Shown piece by piece: positions 1-6,468 of a DNA stretch of 32,327 nt (positions are counted from its first letter, which is position 1; every line of letters begins with the position of its first letter). The notes beneath the pieces were generated by a model. It saw only the letters and a list, made by a program, of their open reading frames with translations. It ran no database searches and was not told the DNA's origin. The position numbers and the translations under genes are program-made. This DNA is from Deltaproteobacteria bacterium (GTDB taxonomy: Bacteria; Desulfobacterota; Binatia; UBA9968; JAJDTQ01), in contig JAPOPM010000043.1 of assembly GCA_026712905.1 (NCBI GenBank), forward strand, positions 1 to 32,327, in the 5' to 3' direction.

Positions 1-349
1 CAGCTTCGTGCCCGTTTAGGGTCTCGCCTATCGACTCACTCCGGCCAGTGAGGAATTACCCCCACTTTTGGATATGACGCCCCTTACCCGAGCGCCAGTG
101 GGACTTGAACCCACCCGATCTGAACGCTGCCCAGCACACACAATGCCCTGATCCGCCGGCTGGTGAGCTTCGAGCACGAGTTGGAGCGGCGCCGGTTCTC
201 CGCGGCGCAACGTTTCGACCAGGGCCGGTAGCGCACGCTTCTTGCCTGTGTCATCGCAACTGTATAGGGTCACGAATGATGAACGCCCTGGTGGGCCAAA
301 ACTGGCACGGGAAACGGATAAAACGAACGCCTGAAAAGGGGGAACCGTC
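1..349. other. Region without a confident gene
   Basis: I find no convincing coding region in these 349 bases. Open frames on both strands are short or run antisense into the downstream amidohydrolase and resemble no family I know. On the minus strand, positions 98-114 fold as a tRNA-like T arm (5-bp stem GTGGG/CCCAC around the loop TTCAAGT). No matching acceptor, D or anticodon arm could be found around it, so it is at most a tRNA fragment. A weak promoter-like pair (TTCTTG near 239 and TATAGG at 263-268, 18-bp spacing) could serve the gene starting at 350. Confidence 0.5.
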
Positions 350-1483
350 ATGGAAGAAGCCATCATCTCGGCAGATTCGCATGTGATCGAGGTCCCGGAC
401 CTCTGGGAGAAGGGGTTGCCGTCGTCTCTGAGGGACCGGGCGCCCAAGGCCTATTTCGACGAAGGGCGTGACGCCTGGATGTTCGGAGGTCCGGACGTGA
501 TCCCGCAGGCCGTGGGCGGGCTCTTCATGGCGGGACAGCGGCCGGAGCAGGTGGAGGAATTCCGCCGCGCCGGCTTCTCGGTGGCGCGGCCCGGGGGCTG
601 GGACCCGGTGGAACGCGTCAAGGACATGGCCATCGACGGCGTGTCCGGCGAGGTGCTCTACCCGAGCCTGGGACTCGGGTTCTTCTGCGTCGACGACGCG
701 AAGCTCCAGGAAGGCCTGTTCCGCACCTACAACGACTGGCTCATCGAATACTGCAAGGGCGCACCGGACCGGCTGTTCGGCGTCGGCCTGATCTCGGCCT
801 TCGACATGGACCACGCCCTCGCCGAGATGGAACGCTGCAAGAAGGAAGGGATGGTCGGCACCCTGATCTGGCAGGTGCCCCACAAGGACCTGCCGTTCAC
901 CTCGGACCACTACGAGCGGTTCTGGGCGGCGTCCCAGGATCTGGAAATGCCGGTGCACCTGCACATCCTCACCGGCTTCGGCGACAGCATGCACCGCCAG
1001 ACGGCCACGGGCATGAAGCGCTACCGCATCGGCGTCGAGCAGACCCGGGAGATCGAGGACGCGCTGTTCGACATCATCTTCTCCGGCGTGCTCGAGCGCT
1101 ACCCCAGGCTCAAGATCGTCTCGGTGGAGAACGAAATCGGCTGGATCCCCTTCTGGCTGGGCCAGTGCGACAAGAACTTCCGGCGCCACCGCCACGCCCA
1201 TCCCCTGCAAATCGACAAGCCGCCCAGCGAATACTTCGCCCGGCAGGTCTACGCCACCTTCTTCAACGACCACATCGGCGGGCGGCTGTTCTCCTGGTTC
1301 GGCGCGGACAACTGCATGTGGTCCAACGACTACCCGCACCAGAACTCGACTTGGCCCCACTCGCAAGACGTCATCGCCCGGGACCTGGGCCCGCTCGACG
1401 CCGGCGACCGCGCGAAGCTGCTGAACACCAACGTGGCGAGGCTGTACAACCTTAACGTGTCGCCGCTGCAGAACGCGGCCTGA
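350..1483 (+). CDS. Amidohydrolase family protein (amidohydrolase 2 / ACMSD-like metal-dependent hydrolase)
   Basis: This 377-aa cytoplasmic protein has a TIM-barrel amidohydrolase fold (COG2159 type). Members hydrolyse or decarboxylate aromatic or other carboxylic substrates using one divalent metal; the substrate here cannot be told from sequence. The N-terminal metal motif reads ADSHVIE (residues 8-14), the D-x-H-x-x-E variant that replaces HxH in many amidohydrolase-2 proteins. Further landmarks are VHLHILTG in the middle, SVENEIGW, and the C-terminal NDYPHQNSTWPHS, which supplies the conserved Asp and the family's typical SDYPH-like segment. Length is normal for the group. The ATG at 350 follows an AAAGGGGGA Shine-Dalgarno sequence at a usual distance. 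It stands alone, followed by a palindromic repeat and a toxin-antitoxin pair. Family assignment is firm; the reaction is unknown. Confidence 0.93.
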   Translation: MEEAIISADSHVIEVPDLWEKGLPSSLRDRAPKAYFDEGRDAWMFGGPDVIPQAVGGLFMAGQRPEQVEEFRRAGFSVARPGGWDPVERVKDMAIDGVSGEVLYPSLGLGFFCVDDAKLQEGLFRTYNDWLIEYCKGAPDRLFGVGLISAFDMDHALAEMERCKKEGMVGTLIWQVPHKDLPFTSDHYERFWAASQDLEMPVHLHILTGFGDSMHRQTATGMKRYRIGVEQTREIEDALFDIIFSGVLERYPRLKIVSVENEIGWIPFWLGQCDKNFRRHRHAHPLQIDKPPSEYFARQVYATFFNDHIGGRLFSWFGADNCMWSNDYPHQNSTWPHSQDVIARDLGPLDAGDRAKLLNTNVARLYNLNVSPLQNAA

Positions 1484-1506
1484 GTGTGCCCGAAATCAGA
1501 TCTGAC

Positions 1507-1545
1507 GTCACCCCGGGCTTGACTCCGGATCAAGTCCGGGGTGAC
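1507..1545. repeat. Imperfect palindrome, dispersed-repeat type
   Basis: Two 16-base arms (1507-1522 and 1530-1545) are inverted repeats with a single mismatch, around a 7-base spacer. The core CCGGACTTGATCCGG-like sequence, which reads as RHPGLDPES in one minus-strand frame, is the hallmark of palindromic repeats scattered through intergenic regions of many proteobacterial genomes. That comparison is from memory. It sits 24 bases after the amidohydrolase stop codon and could act as a transcription or mRNA 3'-end barrier, although no T-run follows. A GTG that would extend the HigB frame upstream lies inside the right arm and is unlikely to be a start. Confidence 0.7.
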
Positions 1546-1660
1546 GGAACTGATCCGCTACCGCCTGCTCCAGACACTGATCTCCGCCACCAGTTCCAAC
1601 CACCGTTCCACCACCGTCTGCTTCTCCGATGGTGAAAGGAGGTCGAGCGAGGCAGCCCGT

Positions 1661-1689
1661 TTGATCCCAATATGGGATCATGTTAGCGT
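1661..1689 (+). promoter_or_regulatory. higBA promoter (TTGATC-17-TAGCGT)
   Basis: A -35 box TTGATC (1661-1666) and a -10 box TAGCGT (1684-1689) are separated by 17 bp. The -10 box ends 7 nt before the HigB ATG at 1697 and no Shine-Dalgarno sequence intervenes, so transcription would start at or next to the start codon, giving a leaderless toxin mRNA. The promoter is overlaid by the palindrome at 1662-1680. Confidence 0.5.
1662..1680. promoter_or_regulatory. Palindromic operator of the HigBA module
   Basis: TGATCCCA and TGGGATCA form perfect 8-bp inverted arms around a 3-base centre (ATA). The site fills the interval between the -35 and -10 boxes of the higBA promoter, so bound antitoxin or toxin-antitoxin complex would exclude RNA polymerase. 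Negative autoregulation through such palindromes is well established for HigBA modules; binding here is inferred from position and symmetry. Confidence 0.65.
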
Positions 1690-1696
1690 TCTCGTC

Positions 1697-1999
1697 ATGA
1701 GGATCATCGCGGTGGCGACGCTGAAGTCCTTCCTCGACGCCGACCCCGCACGCGCCGATGCCCGCCAGCCGGTGATGGCGTGGTACCGTCAGGTCAAGGC
1801 TGCTGACTGGAGCAGCCCCACAGACGTCAAACGAGAGATTCGTAACGCCAGCATCCTCAAGGACGGCCGGGCAGTGTTCAACATCGCCGGCAACAAGTAC
1901 CGCATCGTAGTGTGGATCAACTACCCCTACCGCGTCGTGTACATTCGGTTCATCGGCAACCATCGGGACTATGACGCCATCGATGCCCAGACGATTTGA
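1697..1999 (+). CDS. higB: HigB-family type II toxin (mRNA interferase)
   Basis: The protein is 100 aa. HigB toxins are RelE-fold ribonucleases that cleave mRNA, usually at the translating ribosome, and are neutralised by the partner HigA. The C-terminal half matches the family pattern closely: KDGRAVFNIAGNKYRIVV (about residues 56-72), then VVYIRFIGNHRDYDAI near the end, corresponding to the FNxxGNKYRxV and YxRFxGTHxEYD signatures. I chose the ATG at 1697 because it gives the normal family length (about 95-105 aa) and because an upstream in-frame GTG at 1541 lies in a palindromic repeat and would precede the promoter. No Shine-Dalgarno sequence is visible; the -10 box ends 7 nt upstream, so the message may be leaderless. 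The antitoxin gene follows after 9 nt. Toxin-first order is typical of HigBA. Confidence 0.92.
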   Translation: MRIIAVATLKSFLDADPARADARQPVMAWYRQVKAADWSSPTDVKREIRNASILKDGRAVFNIAGNKYRIVVWINYPYRVVYIRFIGNHRDYDAIDAQTI

Positions 2000-2008
2000 G
2001 GGTCGACC

Positions 2009-2410
2009 ATGGATATTACACCGATCAAGACCAAGCGGGATTACCGTCGAATGCTGAAGGAAATCGAGCGCCTGATGGCGGCGAAACGCAATACGCCGGA
2101 GGGCGATCGTCTCGATGTTCTGGTGACTCTCGTCGAGGCCTGGGAAGCCAAGCACTACCCGCTCGATCTACCGGATCCCGTCGCCGCGATCCGCTACCAC
2201 ATGGACCAGAACGGACTGGCGCCGAAGGATCTGGTTCCCTATATCGGCGGTCGTGGTCGGGTCTACGAGATTCTCAACCGAAAACGCCCGTTGAGCCTGA
2301 AGATGGTCTGGCGGCTGCACCAAGGTTTGGGTATTCCTGCGGAATCGTTGATCAAGACCGATTCTCACGTGATGGCCAACGATGCGGCAGGACCAGGTGC
2401 CCACGCATGA
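2009..2410 (+). CDS. higA: HigA-family antitoxin (XRE helix-turn-helix)
   Basis: This 133-aa partner of HigB binds and inhibits the toxin and, through its helix-turn-helix, represses the shared promoter. The N-terminal half (residues 1-60) is the helical toxin-binding part with KTKRDYRRMLKEIERLM, typical of COG5499 antitoxins. Residues about 60-115 form the XRE-type HTH, with MDQNGLAPKDLVPYIGG, RGRVYEILNRKRPLS and LKMVWRLHQGLGIPAESL, the family's classic segments. The ATG at 2009 has GAGGG 6 nt upstream, and the gene begins 9 nt after higB, so the two are co-transcribed. The last dozen residues, after the conserved domain, are Gly/Ala-rich and probably disordered. The likely DNA target is the palindrome at 1662-1680. 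Confidence 0.92.
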   Translation: MDITPIKTKRDYRRMLKEIERLMAAKRNTPEGDRLDVLVTLVEAWEAKHYPLDLPDPVAAIRYHMDQNGLAPKDLVPYIGGRGRVYEILNRKRPLSLKMVWRLHQGLGIPAESLIKTDSHVMANDAAGPGAHA

Positions 2411-2510
2411 AGAGTGCCATCCCTTCGGGCGCAGGGTCGTCGGCACCGGCCGGATTTCCGCCTGCCCGATGTCTCACCGACCGGGTCTTGTCCGGCAAAG
2501 GCGTCAAGAA

Positions 2511-2539
2511 TTGACACCCCGTTCCCACGGTGTTAGCTA
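2511..2539 (+). promoter_or_regulatory. Promoter of the TAXI-TRAP operon
   Basis: TTGACA (2511-2516), a 17-bp spacer, then TAGCTA (2534-2539). The predicted transcript start is near 2546, leaving a leader of about 60 nt that ends in the strong AAGGAGG ribosome-binding site of the TAXI gene. An in-frame ATG-like extension starting at 2530 falls inside this promoter and is rejected as the translation start. The rest of the 197-nt gap after higA shows nothing else I recognise. Confidence 0.65.
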
Positions 2540-2607
2540 GGGGCCTGCCCGAGGATATCGATGCAGACGTACGGGGTTCAAAATCGGACCGCGCTCAAGG
2601 AGGACAA

Positions 2608-3621
2608 ATGAAACGCCTTATACGCGCAAGTCTCATACTGGTGGCGGGACTCTTCTGTTTCGCAGCGCAACTGAACGCCCAGACGGCCCTGTCCCTGGGC
2701 ACATCCACCGTGGGCGCTCGTTTCCACATTCTCGCCGTGGGCATGGGCGATACCGTGAGCCGGAACTCCAACATCAGCGTGACCGTGGAGCCCATCGGCG
2801 GCAGCGACGCCAACGTGCGGGCGCTGACGGCGAAGCGCATCGAGGTGGCGATGCTGAACTCGCTGGCGGGGACCCACGGCTATCACGGCATCGGATCGTT
2901 CAAGAAGGACGGCAAGGCGCCGCTGCGGCTGCTGTTCCAGGGCGGTCTCGGGGCCCGCGCCATCGTCGCCCGCGGCGACCGGGGTATCAACACGCCGGCG
3001 GACCTCAACGGCAAGACCGTGCAGGGGAAGCGTAAGTCGCTGGCGGACCTCGAAGCCTTCACCCGCGCGATCATGCGGGTCTACGGCATCCCGGAGAACG
3101 GCGTGAAGATCCTCCGCCACGGCAATACCAACGAACAGCTCGAATCCCTCAAGCTGGGCGCGGCGGACGCGGCGGTGATGCCCTTCGGCAGCCCGGCGAC
3201 GGGCTCGCCGCCGATCCGGCGCCTGGCCCAGTCCATCTCTCTCAAGGTCATCCCCATCCCCGCGGACAAGGCGGCGGAGATCCTCAAGGACCCACGGCTT
3301 CAGGGATACCGGCAAGCCAAGATCAGCAAGGGCTCCATCAAGGGGCTCGATGCGGACGTGAATTCTCTGGCGGTGGGCACCTTCACCGCCACCCGGGCGG
3401 ATATAGCGGACGACACTGCCTACACCTTCACCAAGGCGTTCTTCGAAAACCTGAAGCAGTTCCATCCGGTGCACGCCTCGGCGAAGCAGTACACACTCAA
3501 GGGAAGCCTGGCCAATCCGACGATCCCGTTTCACCCCGGCGCCATCCGCTACTACAAGGAGATCGGCGCCTGGACGGACGCCCTGACCAAGACGCAGAAG
3601 GATCTGCTCGCCAGCCAGTGA
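2608..3621 (+). CDS. TAXI-family TRAP transporter solute-binding protein
   Basis: This 337-aa periplasmic receptor delivers a small ligand, usually an organic acid or amino acid, to a sodium-driven TRAP permease. The N-terminus (MKRLIRASLILVAGLFCF..., residues 1-25) is a typical Sec signal peptide with likely cleavage around the AQLNA-Q site. The mature start, LSLGTSTVGARFHILAVG, and the later GSDANVRALTAKRIEVAML are characteristic of TAXI proteins (TAXI is named for TRAP-associated extracytoplasmic immunogenic). Other family-like stretches are DLNGKTVQGKRKSL and GAADAAVMPFGSP. The ATG at 2608 has AAGGAGG 3 nt upstream, the best ribosome-binding site nearby. The fused TRAP permease begins 47 nt downstream, so the pair forms one uptake system. 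The ligand cannot be read from sequence; the neighbouring racemase-fold gene hints at a dicarboxylate or related acid. Confidence 0.9.
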   Translation: MKRLIRASLILVAGLFCFAAQLNAQTALSLGTSTVGARFHILAVGMGDTVSRNSNISVTVEPIGGSDANVRALTAKRIEVAMLNSLAGTHGYHGIGSFKKDGKAPLRLLFQGGLGARAIVARGDRGINTPADLNGKTVQGKRKSLADLEAFTRAIMRVYGIPENGVKILRHGNTNEQLESLKLGAADAAVMPFGSPATGSPPIRRLAQSISLKVIPIPADKAAEILKDPRLQGYRQAKISKGSIKGLDADVNSLAVGTFTATRADIADDTAYTFTKAFFENLKQFHPVHASAKQYTLKGSLANPTIPFHPGAIRYYKEIGAWTDALTKTQKDLLASQ

Positions 3622-3668
3622 CCCGCTTCGTGCCGCCTTCGCGCGATTGACGGCGGCCAAGGCACTCC

Positions 3669-5588
3669 ATGGCTGACATCGGATCCCCCGAACCGAGCCC
3701 GTCCCAGGACGCCCGCACGTCCTGGGACCGGGTCATCGATCTCCTCGCCTTCCTGACCGCCGTCTACCACCTCATCGTGGTGGGGCGGACCTTCATCTAC
3801 CTGGGCATCTTCTATCCGACGCCTTACCACCGGGCCGTGAGCCTGACCTTCGCGCTGCTGCTGGCCTATCTCATCCACATGAGGCGGCGCGGCGGGCGCG
3901 GCGCGGGCTACTGGGCTGACCTGGGGCTCCTGCTCATGGCCATGGCGCCCCTGGGCTACATCATCTTCTTCTACGAGCACGTCACCGACTACGACGAGTA
4001 CGGCTTCCTCGACCTCGCCGGCATGGCCCTGGCCTTCTCCCTGGCCATTTCCCTGCTGGTGGCGCTCAAGCGCGCGGTGGGCTGGGTGCTGGTGACCATC
4101 GTCTGCCTGTTCCTGGCCGTGGCCCGGTACCAGAACATCCTGCCGGGCCTGCTGTTCGGCAAGGGTTATGCGTGGGACCGGCTGACCTACGCGGTGTACG
4201 TGCCCGGCGAGGGCATCTTCGGGGTGCCCCTGGGGGTGGCGTCCACCATCGTCATGGTGTTCCTGATGTTCGCCCACCTGTTGCACAGGGCCGGCGTGGG
4301 CGAGTGGTTCAGCGAGCTGGCCATGGCCATCGCGGGCTGGACCCGCGGCGGCGCCGCCAAGACCGCGGTGCTGGCGTCGGCGTTCTTCGGCACCATCTCC
4401 GGCTCGCCGTCGGCCAACGCCGCCACCACCGGAGCGGTGACCATCCCGCTCATGATACGGGCCGGCTACCGCCCGGGCTTCGCCGGCGCGGTGGAGGCGG
4501 CGTCGTCCGCCGGCGGCCAGATCCTGCCGCCGGTCATGGGCGCCATCGCCTTCGTGATGGCGGACTTCCTGGGCGCGCCCTACTACCAGATCGCGCTGGC
4601 GGCCGCCGTGCCCGCTTTCCTCTACTTCGTCATCGTGTTCATGGGGGTGGACTTCGAGGCCGCCCGGCAGGGGTTGGCGGGAATGCCCCGGAGCGAGCTG
4701 CCGGCGCTGGGGGCGACCTTCAGGAAGGGATGGTTCTTCCTGCTGCCCATCGGCCTCATGATCTACCTGATGCTGGTGCAGAAGTTCGACCCGGACATGG
4801 CCGGTATCTTCAGCCTGCCGCTGCTGGTGGCGGTGAGCTTCCTGTCCAAGGACCGCGACAAACGGCTCTACCCCGAGAAAATCCACGGCGCCCTGGTGTC
4901 GGCGGTGAAGGCCTGGATCCCGTTGGCCATCCTCACCGCGGCGGTGGGCATGCTGGTGGCGGCGCTGGGGCTGAGCGGCCTGGGGACGAAGTTCTCCCGC
5001 GCGCTGGTGGACCTGAGCGGCGGCAACCTGCCCATCGCGCTGGCTATGGTGGGCGTTGCCAGCCTGATCCTGGGCATGGGCATGGATTCCCTGCCCGCCT
5101 ACATCACCGTGGCCACGCTGTGCGCGCCCGCGCTGGTGTTGATGGGCGTGCCCGACATCGCCGCGCACCTGTTCGTGGTCTACTGGGGGCTGGCGTCCCA
5201 CATCACGCCGCCGGTGTGCGTGACCGTGTTCGTCACATGCAGCATCAGCGGCGCCGGGATCTGGGAAACCGGCAAGGACGCCGTGCGTCTTGCCATCGGC
5301 AAGTACCTGTTGCCGTTCTCCTTCGCGCTCCACCCCGCGTTGCTGCTGCAGGGGACCGCGGACGCCGTGCTGCTGGCGGCCCTGTCCGCCCTGGTCGGCG
5401 CCGTCAGCCTGTCGGCCGGGACCATCGGCTACGGGCTGATCCTGCTCACGTGGCCCGTCCGGTTGGTGCTCATCGCCGGCGGCGTGCTGCTGATCCTGCC
5501 GGGCTGGAACATGCTCGGGATGGGATCGGCGCTGGTGGCGGCGGGGTTGCTGATGCAACTACGGGGATGGCGGGCGGCGCGGGCCTGA
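3669..5588 (+). CDS. TRAP transporter permease, DctQ-DctM (4TM/12TM) fusion
   Basis: This 639-aa inner-membrane protein combines the small (DctQ-like, about residues 15-150) and large (DctM-like, about 165-570) TRAP subunits, as is usual for TAXI systems. It should use the sodium gradient to import the ligand captured by the TAXI protein encoded just upstream. The signature segment FFGTISGSPSANAATTGAV (about residues 239-257), followed by VEAASSAGGQILPPVMGA, is the conserved TRAP large-subunit core. MGMDSLPAYITVA and a WGLASHITPPVC region match the second pseudo-symmetric half. Many hydrophobic helices run throughout, and a C-terminal hydrophobic stretch (from about 570) adds more. The ATG at 3669 lacks a strong Shine-Dalgarno sequence and may be translated by coupling to the gene 47 nt upstream. 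Its stop codon is 6 nt from the end of a convergent gene, with no terminator hairpin visible between them. Confidence 0.92.
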   Translation: MADIGSPEPSPSQDARTSWDRVIDLLAFLTAVYHLIVVGRTFIYLGIFYPTPYHRAVSLTFALLLAYLIHMRRRGGRGAGYWADLGLLLMAMAPLGYIIFFYEHVTDYDEYGFLDLAGMALAFSLAISLLVALKRAVGWVLVTIVCLFLAVARYQNILPGLLFGKGYAWDRLTYAVYVPGEGIFGVPLGVASTIVMVFLMFAHLLHRAGVGEWFSELAMAIAGWTRGGAAKTAVLASAFFGTISGSPSANAATTGAVTIPLMIRAGYRPGFAGAVEAASSAGGQILPPVMGAIAFVMADFLGAPYYQIALAAAVPAFLYFVIVFMGVDFEAARQGLAGMPRSELPALGATFRKGWFFLLPIGLMIYLMLVQKFDPDMAGIFSLPLLVAVSFLSKDRDKRLYPEKIHGALVSAVKAWIPLAILTAAVGMLVAALGLSGLGTKFSRALVDLSGGNLPIALAMVGVASLILGMGMDSLPAYITVATLCAPALVLMGVPDIAAHLFVVYWGLASHITPPVCVTVFVTCSISGAGIWETGKDAVRLAIGKYLLPFSFALHPALLLQGTADAVLLAALSALVGAVSLSAGTIGYGLILLTWPVRLVLIAGGVLLILPGWNMLGMGSALVAAGLLMQLRGWRAARA

Positions 5589-5594
5589 GACGGC

Positions 5595-6320
5595 CTATAC
5601 CATCTCCTCCAAGAGCCGCCCGTACCCCATCACCGACTCGTTGACATGGAGCCGCTTCTGGATGGCCCACACCCGGGCCGGAACGGGGTGCACCACCGGC
5701 ACCTGCAGGTCCTGTTCCAGCAGCTCGATGATGTCCAGCGTGCGCCAGCCGGAGCCCAGCATGTAGATGGCGTCGGCGCCCTTGTGCTTGAGAAACGCGT
5801 TGCGGATATGGGCGTAGACTTCCTGCCCGGCGAGCTTCCCCACTTCCTCGAACTCCACCGGGATGCCTTCCATGGCCAGCACCTCGAACCCCGCCTCCAC
5901 GAAATACTTGGCGAAGGTGTCGTTGATCTTGCCGGTGAAGTAGGTGACCCCGAGGATCTTCTTGGCCTTGAGCGCCTTGAGCGCCTCGATCTGGGTCTGG
6001 CCCGCGGTGACCATGGGCGTCTTGTACTTGCGTTCCCAGGAGCGGATGATGCGGCGCTCGCCCTTGACCCCTTGGAACATGAAGGGCGGCGCCCCTTCCG
6101 GGTGGATCAGATCCACCCCGTAGCCGGCGAGTTCGGCGACTCGCTCCTCGTACGCCTTCATGGCCTGCTGGAACTCGTCCGCGGTGCCGCGCTGGAAACC
6201 AATGAAGAGTGGGATGATGCCGATGCCCTCCGGCATCATGCGGATGAATTCTTCCAGAGACCCGGGGCGCATGGTGGGCTTGACCACGCCGATTGTGCCG
6301 CGCCAACTCGTATATGCCAT
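5595..6320 (-). CDS. Asp/Glu racemase / maleate isomerase-fold protein lacking both catalytic cysteines
   Basis: This 241-aa protein resembles the maleate isomerase/arylmalonate decarboxylase branch of the Asp/Glu racemase superfamily. Family landmarks are the N-terminal GTIGVVKPTMRPGSLEEF, the first active-site loop HPEGAPPFMFQG (73-84), LKAKKILGVTYFTGKIN (117-133), and the second loop IYMLGSGWRTLDII (185-198) with the C-terminal GYGRLLEEM. In canonical enzymes each loop carries a cysteine acid/base. Here the second-loop position is Gly189 and the whole protein contains no cysteine, so classical racemase or isomerase chemistry is not expected. The ATG at 6320 follows AAAAGGAG. It converges on the TRAP permease, whose substrate it could process or sense. 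It has its own promoter (6397-6425) and a long leader hairpin (6357-6386). Fold assignment is good; activity is open. Confidence 0.85.
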   Translation of the reverse strand: MAYTSWRGTIGVVKPTMRPGSLEEFIRMMPEGIGIIPLFIGFQRGTADEFQQAMKAYEERVAELAGYGVDLIHPEGAPPFMFQGVKGERRIIRSWERKYKTPMVTAGQTQIEALKALKAKKILGVTYFTGKINDTFAKYFVEAGFEVLAMEGIPVEFEEVGKLAGQEVYAHIRNAFLKHKGADAIYMLGSGWRTLDIIELLEQDLQVPVVHPVPARVWAIQKRLHVNESVMGYGRLLEEMV

Positions 6321-6356
6321 TCAAGACTCCTTTTCAGGATGAGGGGCCTGCAAGCG

Positions 6357-6386
6357 CGATGCGCGCGCATCTTTACGCGCGCATCG
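6357..6386 (-). promoter_or_regulatory. Long hairpin in the 5' leader of the racemase-fold gene
   Basis: Thirteen paired positions (6357-6369 with 6374-6386, one G-T wobble) enclose a 4-base loop. It lies just downstream of the predicted transcript start (about 6390) and about 35 nt before the start codon, leaving the Shine-Dalgarno sequence free. No T-run follows in the minus direction, so it is not a standard terminator. A 5'-end stabiliser or a protein-binding site is possible. Confidence 0.55.
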
Positions 6387-6396
6387 GTGGGGCAGG

Positions 6397-6425
6397 ACAC
6401 TAGCCGAAGCGCCGGGGATTTTCAA
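6397..6425 (-). promoter_or_regulatory. Promoter of the racemase-fold gene
   Basis: Reading the minus strand: TTGAAA (6420-6425), 17-bp spacer, TAGTGT (6397-6402). Predicted start near 6390, leaving a leader of about 70 nt that contains the hairpin at 6357-6386 and the AAGGAG ribosome-binding site. Confidence 0.6.
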
Positions 6426-6468
6426 CTTGGGGCCGCGCCCGCCGAGTCCCCGTTTTGCCCTTCCCGCT

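Noticed and set aside
91..180. Complete tRNA or tmRNA on the minus strand
   Set aside because: Only the T arm folds. The 5' acceptor strand complementary to TGGCGCT and the D and anticodon arms are missing.
1541..1696. Upstream GTG start for HigB at 1541
   Set aside because: It lies within the palindromic repeat and upstream of the promoter, and would add about 52 residues absent from HigB toxins.
2530..2607. Upstream start extending the TAXI protein
   Set aside because: It lies within the -10 region and would bury the signal peptide; ATG 2608 has a perfect AAGGAGG.
3552..5558. Very long open frame antisense to the TRAP permease (668 codons)
   Set aside because: Gln/His/Arg/Gly-rich translation with no family features; it is an artefact of high GC in a gene with strong third-position bias.
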